A stretch of DNA of 64,000 nt from Salinarchaeum laminariae (GTDB lineage Archaea; Halobacteriota; Halobacteria; Halobacteriales; Salinarchaeaceae): positions 248,001 through 312,000 of the forward strand of contig NZ_CP096270.1 in the NCBI RefSeq assembly GCF_023204835.1, in the 5' to 3' direction. This document shows, one piece after another, positions 51,866 through 59,693 of the stretch. Both the position numbers and the translations under genes were made by a program. Under the pieces are notes generated by a model that was not told the origin of the DNA, made no database searches, and worked only from the letters and a program-made list of their open reading frames with translations. How positions within the stretch are numbered: the first letter of the stretch is position 1; every line of letters starts with the position of its first letter.

Positions 51866-53048
51866 CGTCGGTCAACACACCCGGCAGGAACCGGTCCTCG
51901 TGAGCCTCGATCGTGTCCTGATACTCGACGAGCGCGCCCAGGATCTGCCGGACGCCCTCTTCGTAGGTGACCGATTGCCCGTCGATCAGTGCCGCATACC
52001 GATCGTTGGCCATCTCCATCTTGTGCGTCTCGTCCTCGTCGCGGGGGTTTTCGAAGTGCTCGACGGCGACGTCGAGATCGAACTCGTCGCCGACGTCGGC
52101 GATGGTCTGGGCGATCTCGACGATGCTGATCGCGCGGGTGACCTGGTTGTAGACGACGTGGTCGTCGGGGCGCTCGGCGGGATCGTCCCCGGCGTCCGCA
52201 CCGACGGCGAGCCGTGCGAGGCCTTCGACGGCGTCCTCGAGGGAAACGAACGGTTTCCGCTGCTCGCCCTTGCCGTAGACGGTCATCGGGTAGCCAGCGA
52301 CGGCCTGGGCGCAGAAGCGGTGGGCAACGACGCCGAAGTAGTAGTCGAAGTCGAAGCGGGTCGCGAGATCCGGATGGGCTTCGGTCTCCTCGGTCCCGGT
52401 ACCGTAGGTGATCGCAGTGCGGACGTCCGAGATCGGAATGTCGAACTGGTCGTGGGCGAGTCGGAGATTCGCCGCGTCGTGGGACTTCGTCAGGTGATAC
52501 CAGCTGCCCGCCATTGCGGGGAAGGGCACCTCGTCGCGCTCGCCGTCGTTCTCCATCACCGCGCCGCCCTCGGGGATGGGGAACTCCGGGGCACCGTAGA
52601 CGCCGGTCGTGGTCGTTTCGATGAGGTGGGTGTCGGTCATCCCGGCCTCCTCGAGTCCCCAGACCAGGTTCCGCGTGGCCTGCATGTTGTTGTGCTGCGT
52701 GAAGTTCGCCCGCTCGCCGTTGATCTGGGAGTACGGCGCGGAGGGCTGGGCAGCAGCGTGGACGATCGTGTCGGGTTCGTGGACCGAGAGGAGCTCGTCG
52801 ACCGCGGCGCGGTCGGTGAGGTCGATCTCCACGTGCGAGAGGTTAGCCAAGCCGAGTTCGTCCTCCGCGGCCGCAAGGCGTTCCTCCATCGAAGCGATCG
52901 GCACCGCGCTCGTGGAGCCGACGGACTCGACCCACTCGCGACGGCCGCCGTTGTCGACCAGTACGACGCGATCCTCGGTTCGATCCGCGATCCGGAGGGC
53001 AGTCGGCCAGCCGATGTAGCCGTCCGCGCCAGTGACGATGACAGACAT
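51858..53048 (-). CDS. sqdB: UDP-sulfoquinovose synthase-like enzyme (SQD1/SqdB/Agl3 family)
   Basis: A 396-residue extended SDR. Beyond the Rossmann motif (VIVTGADGYIGWPTALRIAD), it carries segments specific to SQD1: SAPYSQINGERANFTQHNN, GVYGAPEFPIPEG, GSWYHLTKSHDAANL with the catalytic YxxxK, and TEETEAHPDLATRFDFDYYF. SQD1/Agl3 convert UDP-glucose and sulfite to UDP-sulfoquinovose, the head group of sulfolipids and a sugar of some archaeal glycans. It is the first gene of the operon with two other SDRs. The sulfite-binding residues fit by eye, but activity is inferred. Confidence 0.87.
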   Translation of the reverse strand: MSVIVTGADGYIGWPTALRIADRTEDRVVLVDNGGRREWVESVGSTSAVPIASMEERLAAAEDELGLANLSHVEIDLTDRAAVDELLSVHEPDTIVHAAAQPSAPYSQINGERANFTQHNNMQATRNLVWGLEEAGMTDTHLIETTTTGVYGAPEFPIPEGGAVMENDGERDEVPFPAMAGSWYHLTKSHDAANLRLAHDQFDIPISDVRTAITYGTGTEETEAHPDLATRFDFDYYFGVVAHRFCAQAVAGYPMTVYGKGEQRKPFVSLEDAVEGLARLAVGADAGDDPAERPDDHVVYNQVTRAISIVEIAQTIADVGDEFDLDVAVEHFENPRDEDETHKMEMANDRYAALIDGQSVTYEEGVRQILGALVEYQDTIEAHEDRFLPGVLTDDE

Positions 53049-53427
53049 GGTTACTCAGTTCATGAGTTACTATCCTCTGGGCATAAATCTTCTCACCCGG
53101 ACGGCGTCTGCTCCGGCGTCCAACCACCGAAATAGCCCGTCCATCAGTCCACGCTGTAGCAGTCCGGCGCTCCGGGCGGTGGACTGCCACCCCGGCTGGC
53201 CACGGCGGCGCTCCGCTGCCAGCCCACGCGACCGGCTACCTGATCAACCGCCATTCCTGGCGGACTGAAAGGGCGAGGCGGGTCTGGCGGCCGCTGTGTG
53301 GCCCCTATCCGAGCGAGCAAAGCGAGCGAGGATATGTCGCACAGCGGCCGCGAGCGCGCCGAGGGCTTTCGCGGTTTCCGTGCCAGGGTTGCCGATTCCT
53401 ACGCGTCGATACGACCCACTCACTGAC
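53049..53427. other. Non-coding region with strong secondary structure and dispersed-repeat character
   Basis: Located between the start of the epimerase operon and the end of the phosphatase gene. No gene is supported. It has a stem CAGTCCAC (53145-53152) / GTGGACTG (53179-53186) and a long nested hairpin at 53287-53351. It shares GAGCGAGC-type repeats with the 8.5 and 14.9 kb regions. Confidence 0.55.
53287..53351. repeat. Long nested hairpin
   Basis: Outer stem of 12 bp: GCGGCCGCTGTG at 53287-53298 pairs exactly with CACAGCGGCCGC at 53340-53351. Inside it, TATCC (53306-53310) pairs with GGATA, enclosing two GAGCGA-type repeats. Possible structured RNA or a cruciform; not followed by a T-run on either strand. 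Confidence 0.75.
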
Positions 53428-54972
53428 TCACTCCATGTAGCCGAGCTGCTTCAGTCGATCCTCGACCTCGTCCTCGGCGCTCCCGCGATCGTCACCCAGC
53501 TCGATCGGCTCGCGGGTGCCGGGATCGCGTTGCTCCTCGAAGATCGGCAGCACCTCGCCATCGACGTCGGTGGGGATCGGCAGTCCGTAGGTCGCCAGCA
53601 GCGTCGGCGCGACGTCGACCATGTCGATCTCCGGCAGGTGACCCTGTGGCTCGAAATCCGGTCCCTTCGCGAGGAAGATGCCGGTCATCGTGTTTTCCGC
53701 GGCCCAGCGATCGGGTTCGGTGACGATCTCGCCGCCACCGAGTCCGTCGTTGACGTGGACGCCGGGCCGTTGCTCGACGACGACGTCGGGCCCGTCCTCG
53801 ACGTGCTCGCCGGAGTAGACGTCTTCGCCGCGGTAGACCGCGGGGAAGTACGGCTCCCCGTCAGCGTCCGTCACTGCGCGCAGATCCTCGATGAGCTGGT
53901 CGCGGGTCTCCTCGTCCGCCACGTCGGGGTTGAGGTAGATCGGCCCCTGGCTGCTCGCAACGGCTGCCGTCTCGTCGAGGTCGATCGCCTCCATCTTGCG
54001 GCCGCGCTTGACGCCGTCCTCCTGAGGGACCATCCGCTGGATGCGCTCGGGCACGATCTTCGCGAGGAGATCCACCGCGCCCAGGCGCTTGGCGACCGAG
54101 AGCACGTTCTCGCGGGTCAGGCCGAGGCGCTGGAAGTAGTAGTCCGCCGAGCGGTCCTTCTGCAGGTAGCCGTGCTCGGCGAGCCACTCGTTGATGTAGA
54201 ACTCCGCCTCGGTCTCCATGCTGCCGTGATCGGACGTGACGACGAGGTTGACGTCCTCCATTTCGTCGATCTCCGCGAGCCGGTCGTCGATCAGCTGCCA
54301 GGCGCGCAGGCTCGGCTCCTCGTCCCAGAAGAAGTGGTGGATGACGTTGAGGTAAAAGAGCGTGAGGTGGACGAACTCGTGATCGCGCTCCTCTAGCAGG
54401 TCGATCGCGACGTCGAATCTGAGATCGAGCAGCCGGAGGATCTCCTCGACCTCCGCGCCGGTCTCGGCGTTCGATGAGAGGAGCGGGTCGGGGTGAACGT
54501 CGTAGTCGTAGCGCTCGCGGAGCTCTTCGGCGAGCTCTGGCGGTTCGGTGAACCCCGATTCGATCGAGCGATACTCGCCCTCGGCGGCGTCCGGCCCGCC
54601 AGCGATCATGACACCGTCGATTGGCCGGGGCGGATACGTCGAGGGCATGTTGACGACGCCGGTCGAGTACTCCGCGTCGTTGAGGTAGTCCCAGACCGCT
54701 GCCGTGTCGAAATCAGCACCCTCCATCACGTCGATCGAACCGTTCTCGAGGTCGACGCGCTCGAACCAGAAGACGCCGAGCTTGCCGGGGTTTTTCCCCG
54801 AGGCGTAGACGTGCCAGTTCGGGAAAGTCACCGGCGGGTGGCAGCTGCGGTTCGTCGCCCAGCTACCCTCCTCGCGCAGGCGCTCGATCGTGGGGAGTTT
54901 GCCGTCGTCGATCCACGGGTCGAGGAGATCCCAGCTCGCCCCGTCGAGCCCCACGACGATCGTCTTGGTCAT
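53428..54972 (-). CDS. Alkaline-phosphatase-superfamily phosphodiesterase (type I PDE/NPP-like)
   Basis: A 514-residue protein beginning MTKTIVVGLDGASWDLLDPW (first metal Asp). The nucleophile region is PPVTFPNWHVYASG, with Thr as in NPP enzymes. VTSDHGSMETEAEFYIN is the Asp-His metal site, and PGVHVNDGLGGG contains a further metal His. No signal peptide, so it is likely cytoplasmic. Such haloarchaeal enzymes are common in glycan clusters, where they may cleave nucleotide sugars or lipid-linked phosphates. The start at 54972 is chosen by homology; the open frame upstream to 55152 runs through tandem repeats. Confidence 0.87.
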   Translation of the reverse strand: MTKTIVVGLDGASWDLLDPWIDDGKLPTIERLREEGSWATNRSCHPPVTFPNWHVYASGKNPGKLGVFWFERVDLENGSIDVMEGADFDTAAVWDYLNDAEYSTGVVNMPSTYPPRPIDGVMIAGGPDAAEGEYRSIESGFTEPPELAEELRERYDYDVHPDPLLSSNAETGAEVEEILRLLDLRFDVAIDLLEERDHEFVHLTLFYLNVIHHFFWDEEPSLRAWQLIDDRLAEIDEMEDVNLVVTSDHGSMETEAEFYINEWLAEHGYLQKDRSADYYFQRLGLTRENVLSVAKRLGAVDLLAKIVPERIQRMVPQEDGVKRGRKMEAIDLDETAAVASSQGPIYLNPDVADEETRDQLIEDLRAVTDADGEPYFPAVYRGEDVYSGEHVEDGPDVVVEQRPGVHVNDGLGGGEIVTEPDRWAAENTMTGIFLAKGPDFEPQGHLPEIDMVDVAPTLLATYGLPIPTDVDGEVLPIFEEQRDPGTREPIELGDDRGSAEDEVEDRLKQLGYME

Positions 54973-55045
54973 TGCAAGGGGGTTTCGGGTCGCGCGGAAA
55001 TACCGTTTCGCTTCCGTCGTAAGGTCCGCTTCGGTCGTGGGGGCG

Positions 55046-55150
55046 CCCTGGTCGTGGAGACGCGTCAGTGATGGGCATTGCCCCGGTCGTGGAAGCGCGT
55101 CAGTTGTGGGCGCTGTCCCCGGTCGTGAAGGCGGGTCAGCTGTTGATAGC
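55046..55150. repeat. Three imperfect tandem repeats of about 35 bp
   Basis: Units start at 55046, 55081 and 55117. Each begins CCCYGGTCGTG, then has GCGKGTCAG in the middle. Units 2 and 3 begin with the same 11 bases, CCCCGGTCGTG. They are directly adjacent, so there are no spacers and this is not a CRISPR array. They lie in the 5' region of the phosphodiesterase gene. Confidence 0.7.
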
Positions 55151-55184
55151 ACCGGCAGCGCTACTGTGAGGAGACCACCGCAGG

Positions 55185-56216
55185 CTACGCCCGTTCGTCG
55201 GCAGCAGACTCACCACGCAGCAGGCTCCCGAGGTCGACGTTCATCATCGGGAACCAGCCGACGACGGCTGGGAGGTAGACGCCGAGGAAGCGGTCGATGA
55301 GGATTGCGGAGACGATCGCGGCCTCCGGCACGCCGAGCGCGAGGAACACGTACAGCGCGGAGAACTCGGCGACGCCGACACCACCTGGCGTGATCGGCAT
55401 GATCGTCAGGCTGTATGCGGTGACGAGTGCGATGGGCAGGAGGAGGGCGGGCTCGAAGGGCTCGCCGAATGCCGCGAGCAAGAGGCCGACCCTGATCGCT
55501 GGGAAGATCGCAATCGTGCCCGCCATCGCGAGGGCGTACTCGATCACGACAGGTGGATCGGTGACGGTTGCCTGGAACCGGTCGCGTGCCGGGCCGGCGA
55601 TCGACGGAAGCGCGCCAGTCGCACGGTCGACGAAGGAGCCCACGAGCGGAACCGACGCCGAGATCGCGAGGAGTCGCTGCCCGGACTGCGTGCCGACGCC
55701 AAAGCCGGTGGCCCAGATCGCAGTTGCGCCGAGGAGGTACAGGCCGGTCGAAGCGGCGATCCCGACGAGGAGCCAGAGCGGCAGTTCGAACGCGAAAACG
55801 GCGAGCCCAACGATCGCGATCAGTCCGTAGAACAGGCTGTAGAGCGCTGTGTTGCTCCCCGCGATCCCGACGGCGTCGCTCCACTCGAGGTCCGCGAACT
55901 GTCGGAGGACGAGTGGAGCGACCGCATGGCCGGCCGCCTTCGAGGGAACGACGTGGTTGATGAATTTGATGCTGAGGTCGACCTCAGCGACGGTGCGCAC
56001 CGAGCGTTGCCCGACGCCACGCAACAGGGCGTGCCACATCGCGAAGCGAGTCCCGAACTCGAGGAGCGTGACGAGCACAATTGCGGCCAGCACCCAGGCG
56101 TCGAGGCGAACGAAATTGCCCCGTAGCGTGCTCCAGTCGACGCTCGAGAGCACCCACGCAAGCAGTGCAAGACCCACGAAGAGTTTGGCCGCTGTCAGCA
56201 CGCGCTTGCGGCTCAC
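55185..56216 (-). CDS. UPF0104/AglD-like membrane protein (lysylphosphatidylglycerol synthase TM family)
   Basis: A 343-residue protein with about eight spans. RKRVLTAAKLFVGLALLAWV starts the first span, and ITPGGVGVAEFSALYVFLAL is the family signature. Such proteins include the C-terminal part of AglD, involved in the last mannose of Haloferax N-glycans, and putative lipid flippases. Start is GTG 56214-56216 overlapping the upstream stop (GTGA). Its exact substrate is unknown. Confidence 0.85.
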   Translation of the reverse strand: MSRKRVLTAAKLFVGLALLAWVLSSVDWSTLRGNFVRLDAWVLAAIVLVTLLEFGTRFAMWHALLRGVGQRSVRTVAEVDLSIKFINHVVPSKAAGHAVAPLVLRQFADLEWSDAVGIAGSNTALYSLFYGLIAIVGLAVFAFELPLWLLVGIAASTGLYLLGATAIWATGFGVGTQSGQRLLAISASVPLVGSFVDRATGALPSIAGPARDRFQATVTDPPVVIEYALAMAGTIAIFPAIRVGLLLAAFGEPFEPALLLPIALVTAYSLTIMPITPGGVGVAEFSALYVFLALGVPEAAIVSAILIDRFLGVYLPAVVGWFPMMNVDLGSLLRGESAADERA

Positions 56217-57088
56217 AGTCGGCCCTCCGCGTCGGTGTCGCTCGGTGACGGCGCTGGCTTGGCGGCGTTCGAGTCTCCCTTCGTGAGCGTGCGCGCCGTG
56301 ACGAACTCGAACTCCTGTTGCAGGATTCGTTCGAGCGCTCGCCAGGTCCATTCACCCGTGCGGACCGTCACACGCCGCGGGACGGCCTCGACGTCGGGGA
56401 GGTCCGCGAGCTCCCAGGGATGGACGTAGAGGACCGGTGCGCGGCCCTTGCGGGCCTGGAGTCGCATGCCGGCGAGCGTGTAGTGAATGCCGAACAGGCG
56501 GAGCCACGCGCCGGTGAGTGGCAGCCTGAGACCGGGCATCACCGAGACCGGCAGTTCGCGGAGGTCAGCCGGCGCGCCCGGATCCACGGCCGTCGCGTCG
56601 CAGGGGTCGTGGAGCTGTGGTCCACCGCCGTACCAGCCGATCGAGCGTGCAGCGACGACGCTCGAGTCGTACTCGTAGCCGGCGTCGGCGAGCAGATCGA
56701 GGTAGTCGTCGGTCCGCTGGAAGGAGGGCGCGCGAAAGCCCTCAACCGTCGCCCCCGTGGCGTCCGCGAGTGTGGACCGGGACACCTCGATCTCTTCTTG
56801 GCGCTCGGCGGCGGTGAGCTCCGGGAGGTGGCCGTGGCTCTTCGTGTGCGATGCGATCTCGTGGCCGCGATCGGCGATCGTCGCGAGCAGGTCGGGATGG
56901 TCCGCCGCGAGGCTGGACACCGTGAAGAAGGTGCAGGTCGCGTCGTGGGAGTCGAGGAGATCGAGAAGCGGTTCGATCTGCTCGATCCCGAGATCGTCGC
57001 GATCGGCGGTTCCGGGCGCCTGTCGGTAGGCCGGTAGCTGCTGGAAGGTTTCGAGGTCGACCGTCAGCGCAGCCCGGCCAGGCGCCAT
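56213..57088 (-). CDS. Polysaccharide deacetylase (NodB domain)
   Basis: A 291-residue CE4-type protein. ALTVDLETFQQLPAYR has the catalytic Asp region, HEIASHTKSHGHLPEL the metal His pair (H-x3-H), and VEGFRAPSFQRTDDYLDLLA the conserved Arg. VLYVHPWELAD contains the C-terminal His. It probably de-N-acetylates a glycan sugar. No signal peptide. It is coupled to the AglD-like membrane protein by a 4-base overlap, suggesting a role on lipid-linked intermediates. Confidence 0.9.
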   Translation of the reverse strand: MAPGRAALTVDLETFQQLPAYRQAPGTADRDDLGIEQIEPLLDLLDSHDATCTFFTVSSLAADHPDLLATIADRGHEIASHTKSHGHLPELTAAERQEEIEVSRSTLADATGATVEGFRAPSFQRTDDYLDLLADAGYEYDSSVVAARSIGWYGGGPQLHDPCDATAVDPGAPADLRELPVSVMPGLRLPLTGAWLRLFGIHYTLAGMRLQARKGRAPVLYVHPWELADLPDVEAVPRRVTVRTGEWTWRALERILQQEFEFVTARTLTKGDSNAAKPAPSPSDTDAEGRL

Positions 57089-57259
57089 TGGTACTGTTGG
57101 AGGATCTACTGAGGCGTACTTGGGTCTGTTGACAGCTGCGGATGGGGGTGAAAACGAACGGACAGCCGGGGTAGGAGCAGCCTACCCGGCAGTTCAGCCG
57201 CTGAGGTGGCGTTTCGTAACGACTAACTCGCGGCGGCACTCCGTTTCTGGTGAAAAGCT

Positions 57260-58324
57260 GTGTCCGTTTCGTCACTCTCCGCACTCGCAATCCCCGGCCT
57301 GGGAAACACCGTCCTGCAGCTGTTCCTGGTCGCGCTCGCGGTGATCGTCTTCGCCTGGGGGTTCGAACGCTACCGCACAAACTTCTCCCGTACGGAGCTG
57401 GCCGTCGCCACCGCGATCTCGCTCGGTATCCTGACCGTCGGCGTGCTTCCCGGCGTGTTCGGAGCGATCGGGGGCGTGCTCAACGTCCAGCGGCGGTCCC
57501 TCGTCGTCTCACTGCTCGCGAACACCGCCTTCGCCTTCCTCTTGCTCTACGCGCTCGCGATGATCCGGACGAACCAGCTCGCTGTCAGCGAGCTGACCCG
57601 GCAGCTCGCGATCCGGAAGGTCGACGGCCTCGAACACGAGGAACAGACGATCGCCGTCGTGATCCCGGCCTACAACGAGGCCGATAGCGTCCGTGGCGTC
57701 GTCGAATCCCTGCCCGGACGCGTGCTCGATCACCGCGTCGAGGCGATCGTCGTCTCCGACGGCTCCGACGACGATACTCGTGACGTCGCTGCCAACGCCG
57801 ACGCGATCGTCACTGAACATCCGATCAATCAGGGCCAGGGTGGCGCACTCAAGACCGGGTTCGCCATCGCCCAGCAACACGGTGCTGACGTCGTCGTGAC
57901 CATGGACGCCGACGGCCAGCACCGCGCAGACGACCTCCCCGCGCTCGTCGAACCCATCCTCGAGGACCGTGCGGACTACGTCCTCGGCTCCCGCTACCTC
58001 GGCGAGGACGACTCCGGCAACAGCACGACCCGACAGGCGGGGATCCGCGCGTTCACGGCGTTCATCAACGTCGTCTCGAAGGCCAACATCACGGACTGCA
58101 CGAACGGCTTCCGCGCGATTCGCGGCTCCCGCCTCGACGAGCTCACCCTGACCGAGGAGCGCTTTAGCGCCCCCGAACTCATCATCGAGGCCCGGAAGAA
58201 CGGCCTCCGCATCGAGGAGGTGCCGATTACGATTCGGCGCCGCAAAGCTGGCGAGACGAAGAAGCCGAAACTCGGCTACGCGATGGGGCTCACGCGGACC
58301 ATTCTCGTGACCGTCGTGCGGTGA
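57260..58324 (+). CDS. DUF2304-GT2 fusion glycosyltransferase
   Basis: A 354-residue protein. Residues 1-120 hold three membrane spans of DUF2304 (IPGLGNTVLQLFLVALAVIV; LNVQRRSLVVSLLANTAFAF). From about residue 130 comes a GT2 domain of dolichyl-phosphate hexose synthase type (TIAVVIPAYNEADSVRGVVE; DxD in VVTMDADGQHRADDLPALVE; TDCTNGFRAIRGSRLDEL). It likely charges dolichyl phosphate with a sugar at the membrane. Start is GTG 57260. A broken partial paralog of its N-terminal domain lies at 37959-38314. Confidence 0.9.
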   Translation: MSVSSLSALAIPGLGNTVLQLFLVALAVIVFAWGFERYRTNFSRTELAVATAISLGILTVGVLPGVFGAIGGVLNVQRRSLVVSLLANTAFAFLLLYALAMIRTNQLAVSELTRQLAIRKVDGLEHEEQTIAVVIPAYNEADSVRGVVESLPGRVLDHRVEAIVVSDGSDDDTRDVAANADAIVTEHPINQGQGGALKTGFAIAQQHGADVVVTMDADGQHRADDLPALVEPILEDRADYVLGSRYLGEDDSGNSTTRQAGIRAFTAFINVVSKANITDCTNGFRAIRGSRLDELTLTEERFSAPELIIEARKNGLRIEEVPITIRRRKAGETKKPKLGYAMGLTRTILVTVVR

Positions 58325-58544
58325 CGACCCGATCTCTGGCACCAGCGCGACGACGCAAGCGAGTCACGCGCCATCACAACCCTGATACTACCCCCACGCC
58401 GAGGCACGGACGACCAGACGCCCGCGGTGCAGAGAAACGGAGTATGACATCACAGCAACGGAGTATGGTCGGAGATCAGGCGGACCGACGGCCGATCCGA
58501 TCACGGAGGATCGCCGCCGGGCGAACGGAGGTCGAGTCAGGACG

Positions 58545-59693
58545 ATGAGAGACGTCGTCCTCGTCACCGCCGACTCCGTACGCTACGACTTCGCCGACGA
58601 TATGCCGTTCGTCGACTCGCTGGACCCCATTCTCGGTATCACCGCAGGTCACTACACCCGACCGAGTCTCGGCGGCCTCCACTCGGCCCGCCTCGGCGGT
58701 TCGGTTCGTTCGAAGGCGGTCTCACCGACGATCGCGGAGGTGCTCCAGGACGCCGGCTACACCTGTCTCGGCGCCGCCGCGACCGCCCAGGCCGACCCGG
58801 CCTTCGACTTCGACGGCGGGTTCGACCAGTACGAGAACTTCATGGACGGCGGCGGGAACGCGGTCGAGAACCGCCGGAGTTCCCTCCGGGAGTATCTCGG
58901 TCAGTTCGAGATCGTCCGCGCGGTCTATCATCGCTTCTTCCCGATGGAGGCAGTTCTCTCGGGCCTGCCGCCGGACGACGAGGTGATCGATCACGCGATC
59001 GAGCGCTTCAACGACGCCGAAGGCCCGCGCTTCCTCTGGGTCCACCTGATGGACAGTCACCGCCCGTACGGCCGAGGCGACGACGCGCTCCCCGTCGAGA
59101 TCGACCGGAAGGCCGAAGCGAGCGGGCGGGATTCGATTCTCCCCGATCCCGAACTCACCGACGAAGAACACGACGAGCTCGTCGACACCTATCGGCAGGC
59201 GCTCGGACGCACCGACGAGCGCATCGAGCGACTCACCGACGAAATCGACGCCGAAGATCCGATCCTCGTCGTCACGTCCGACCACGGCGACGAACTCGGC
59301 GAGGAGGAGTACTACTACCACCAGGGGTACCGCCGCCGCGTTCCGGACCCGATCGTCCAGGTGCCACTGGCGATCGACGGGATCGACGTCGCAGCGGATC
59401 GAGCGAGCTTGCTCGACGTCGGGCCCACCATCGCCAGCGCCGTTGGCGCGGAGATCCCCGAGGTATGGCGCGGCACCGATCTGCAGGAGGCCGGCACCGA
59501 GCGAGCCGCGACCGTCGCGCCGTGGCACGACGAGGCCACGGTCGCACTGCGGGATCGTGAAAGCACGCTCGTCGCCGCCGACGCGGACGTCTCCTTCGAG
59601 GAAGGCGGCGAGGAAGCGGCCGTCGGCCGCGCGGACGTCGACGAATCGGTCGAGCAGCGCCTGCAGGAACTCGGCTACAAAGATGCCGGGTGA
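58545..59693 (+). CDS. Alkaline-phosphatase-superfamily enzyme (sulfatase-like fold)
   Basis: A 382-residue protein starting MRDVVLVTADSVRYDFADDM (metal Asp). The nucleophile region reads HYTRPSLGGLHSARLGG with Thr or Ser rather than the sulfatase CxPxR cysteine. LWVHLMDSHRPYGR and VVTSDHGDELGEEE are metal-binding motifs. No signal peptide or membrane span. It overlaps the next gene of the same superfamily by 11 bases, so the two are coproduced. A phospho-transfer or phosphodiester role on glycans is more likely than sulfate removal. Confidence 0.85.
   Translation: MRDVVLVTADSVRYDFADDMPFVDSLDPILGITAGHYTRPSLGGLHSARLGGSVRSKAVSPTIAEVLQDAGYTCLGAAATAQADPAFDFDGGFDQYENFMDGGGNAVENRRSSLREYLGQFEIVRAVYHRFFPMEAVLSGLPPDDEVIDHAIERFNDAEGPRFLWVHLMDSHRPYGRGDDALPVEIDRKAEASGRDSILPDPELTDEEHDELVDTYRQALGRTDERIERLTDEIDAEDPILVVTSDHGDELGEEEYYYHQGYRRRVPDPIVQVPLAIDGIDVAADRASLLDVGPTIASAVGAEIPEVWRGTDLQEAGTERAATVAPWHDEATVALRDRESTLVAADADVSFEEGGEEAAVGRADVDESVEQRLQELGYKDAG

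Noticed and set aside
55046-55150. Possible CRISPR array
   Set aside because: The repeats touch each other without spacers, there are only three, and they are imperfect. No cas genes are in the window.
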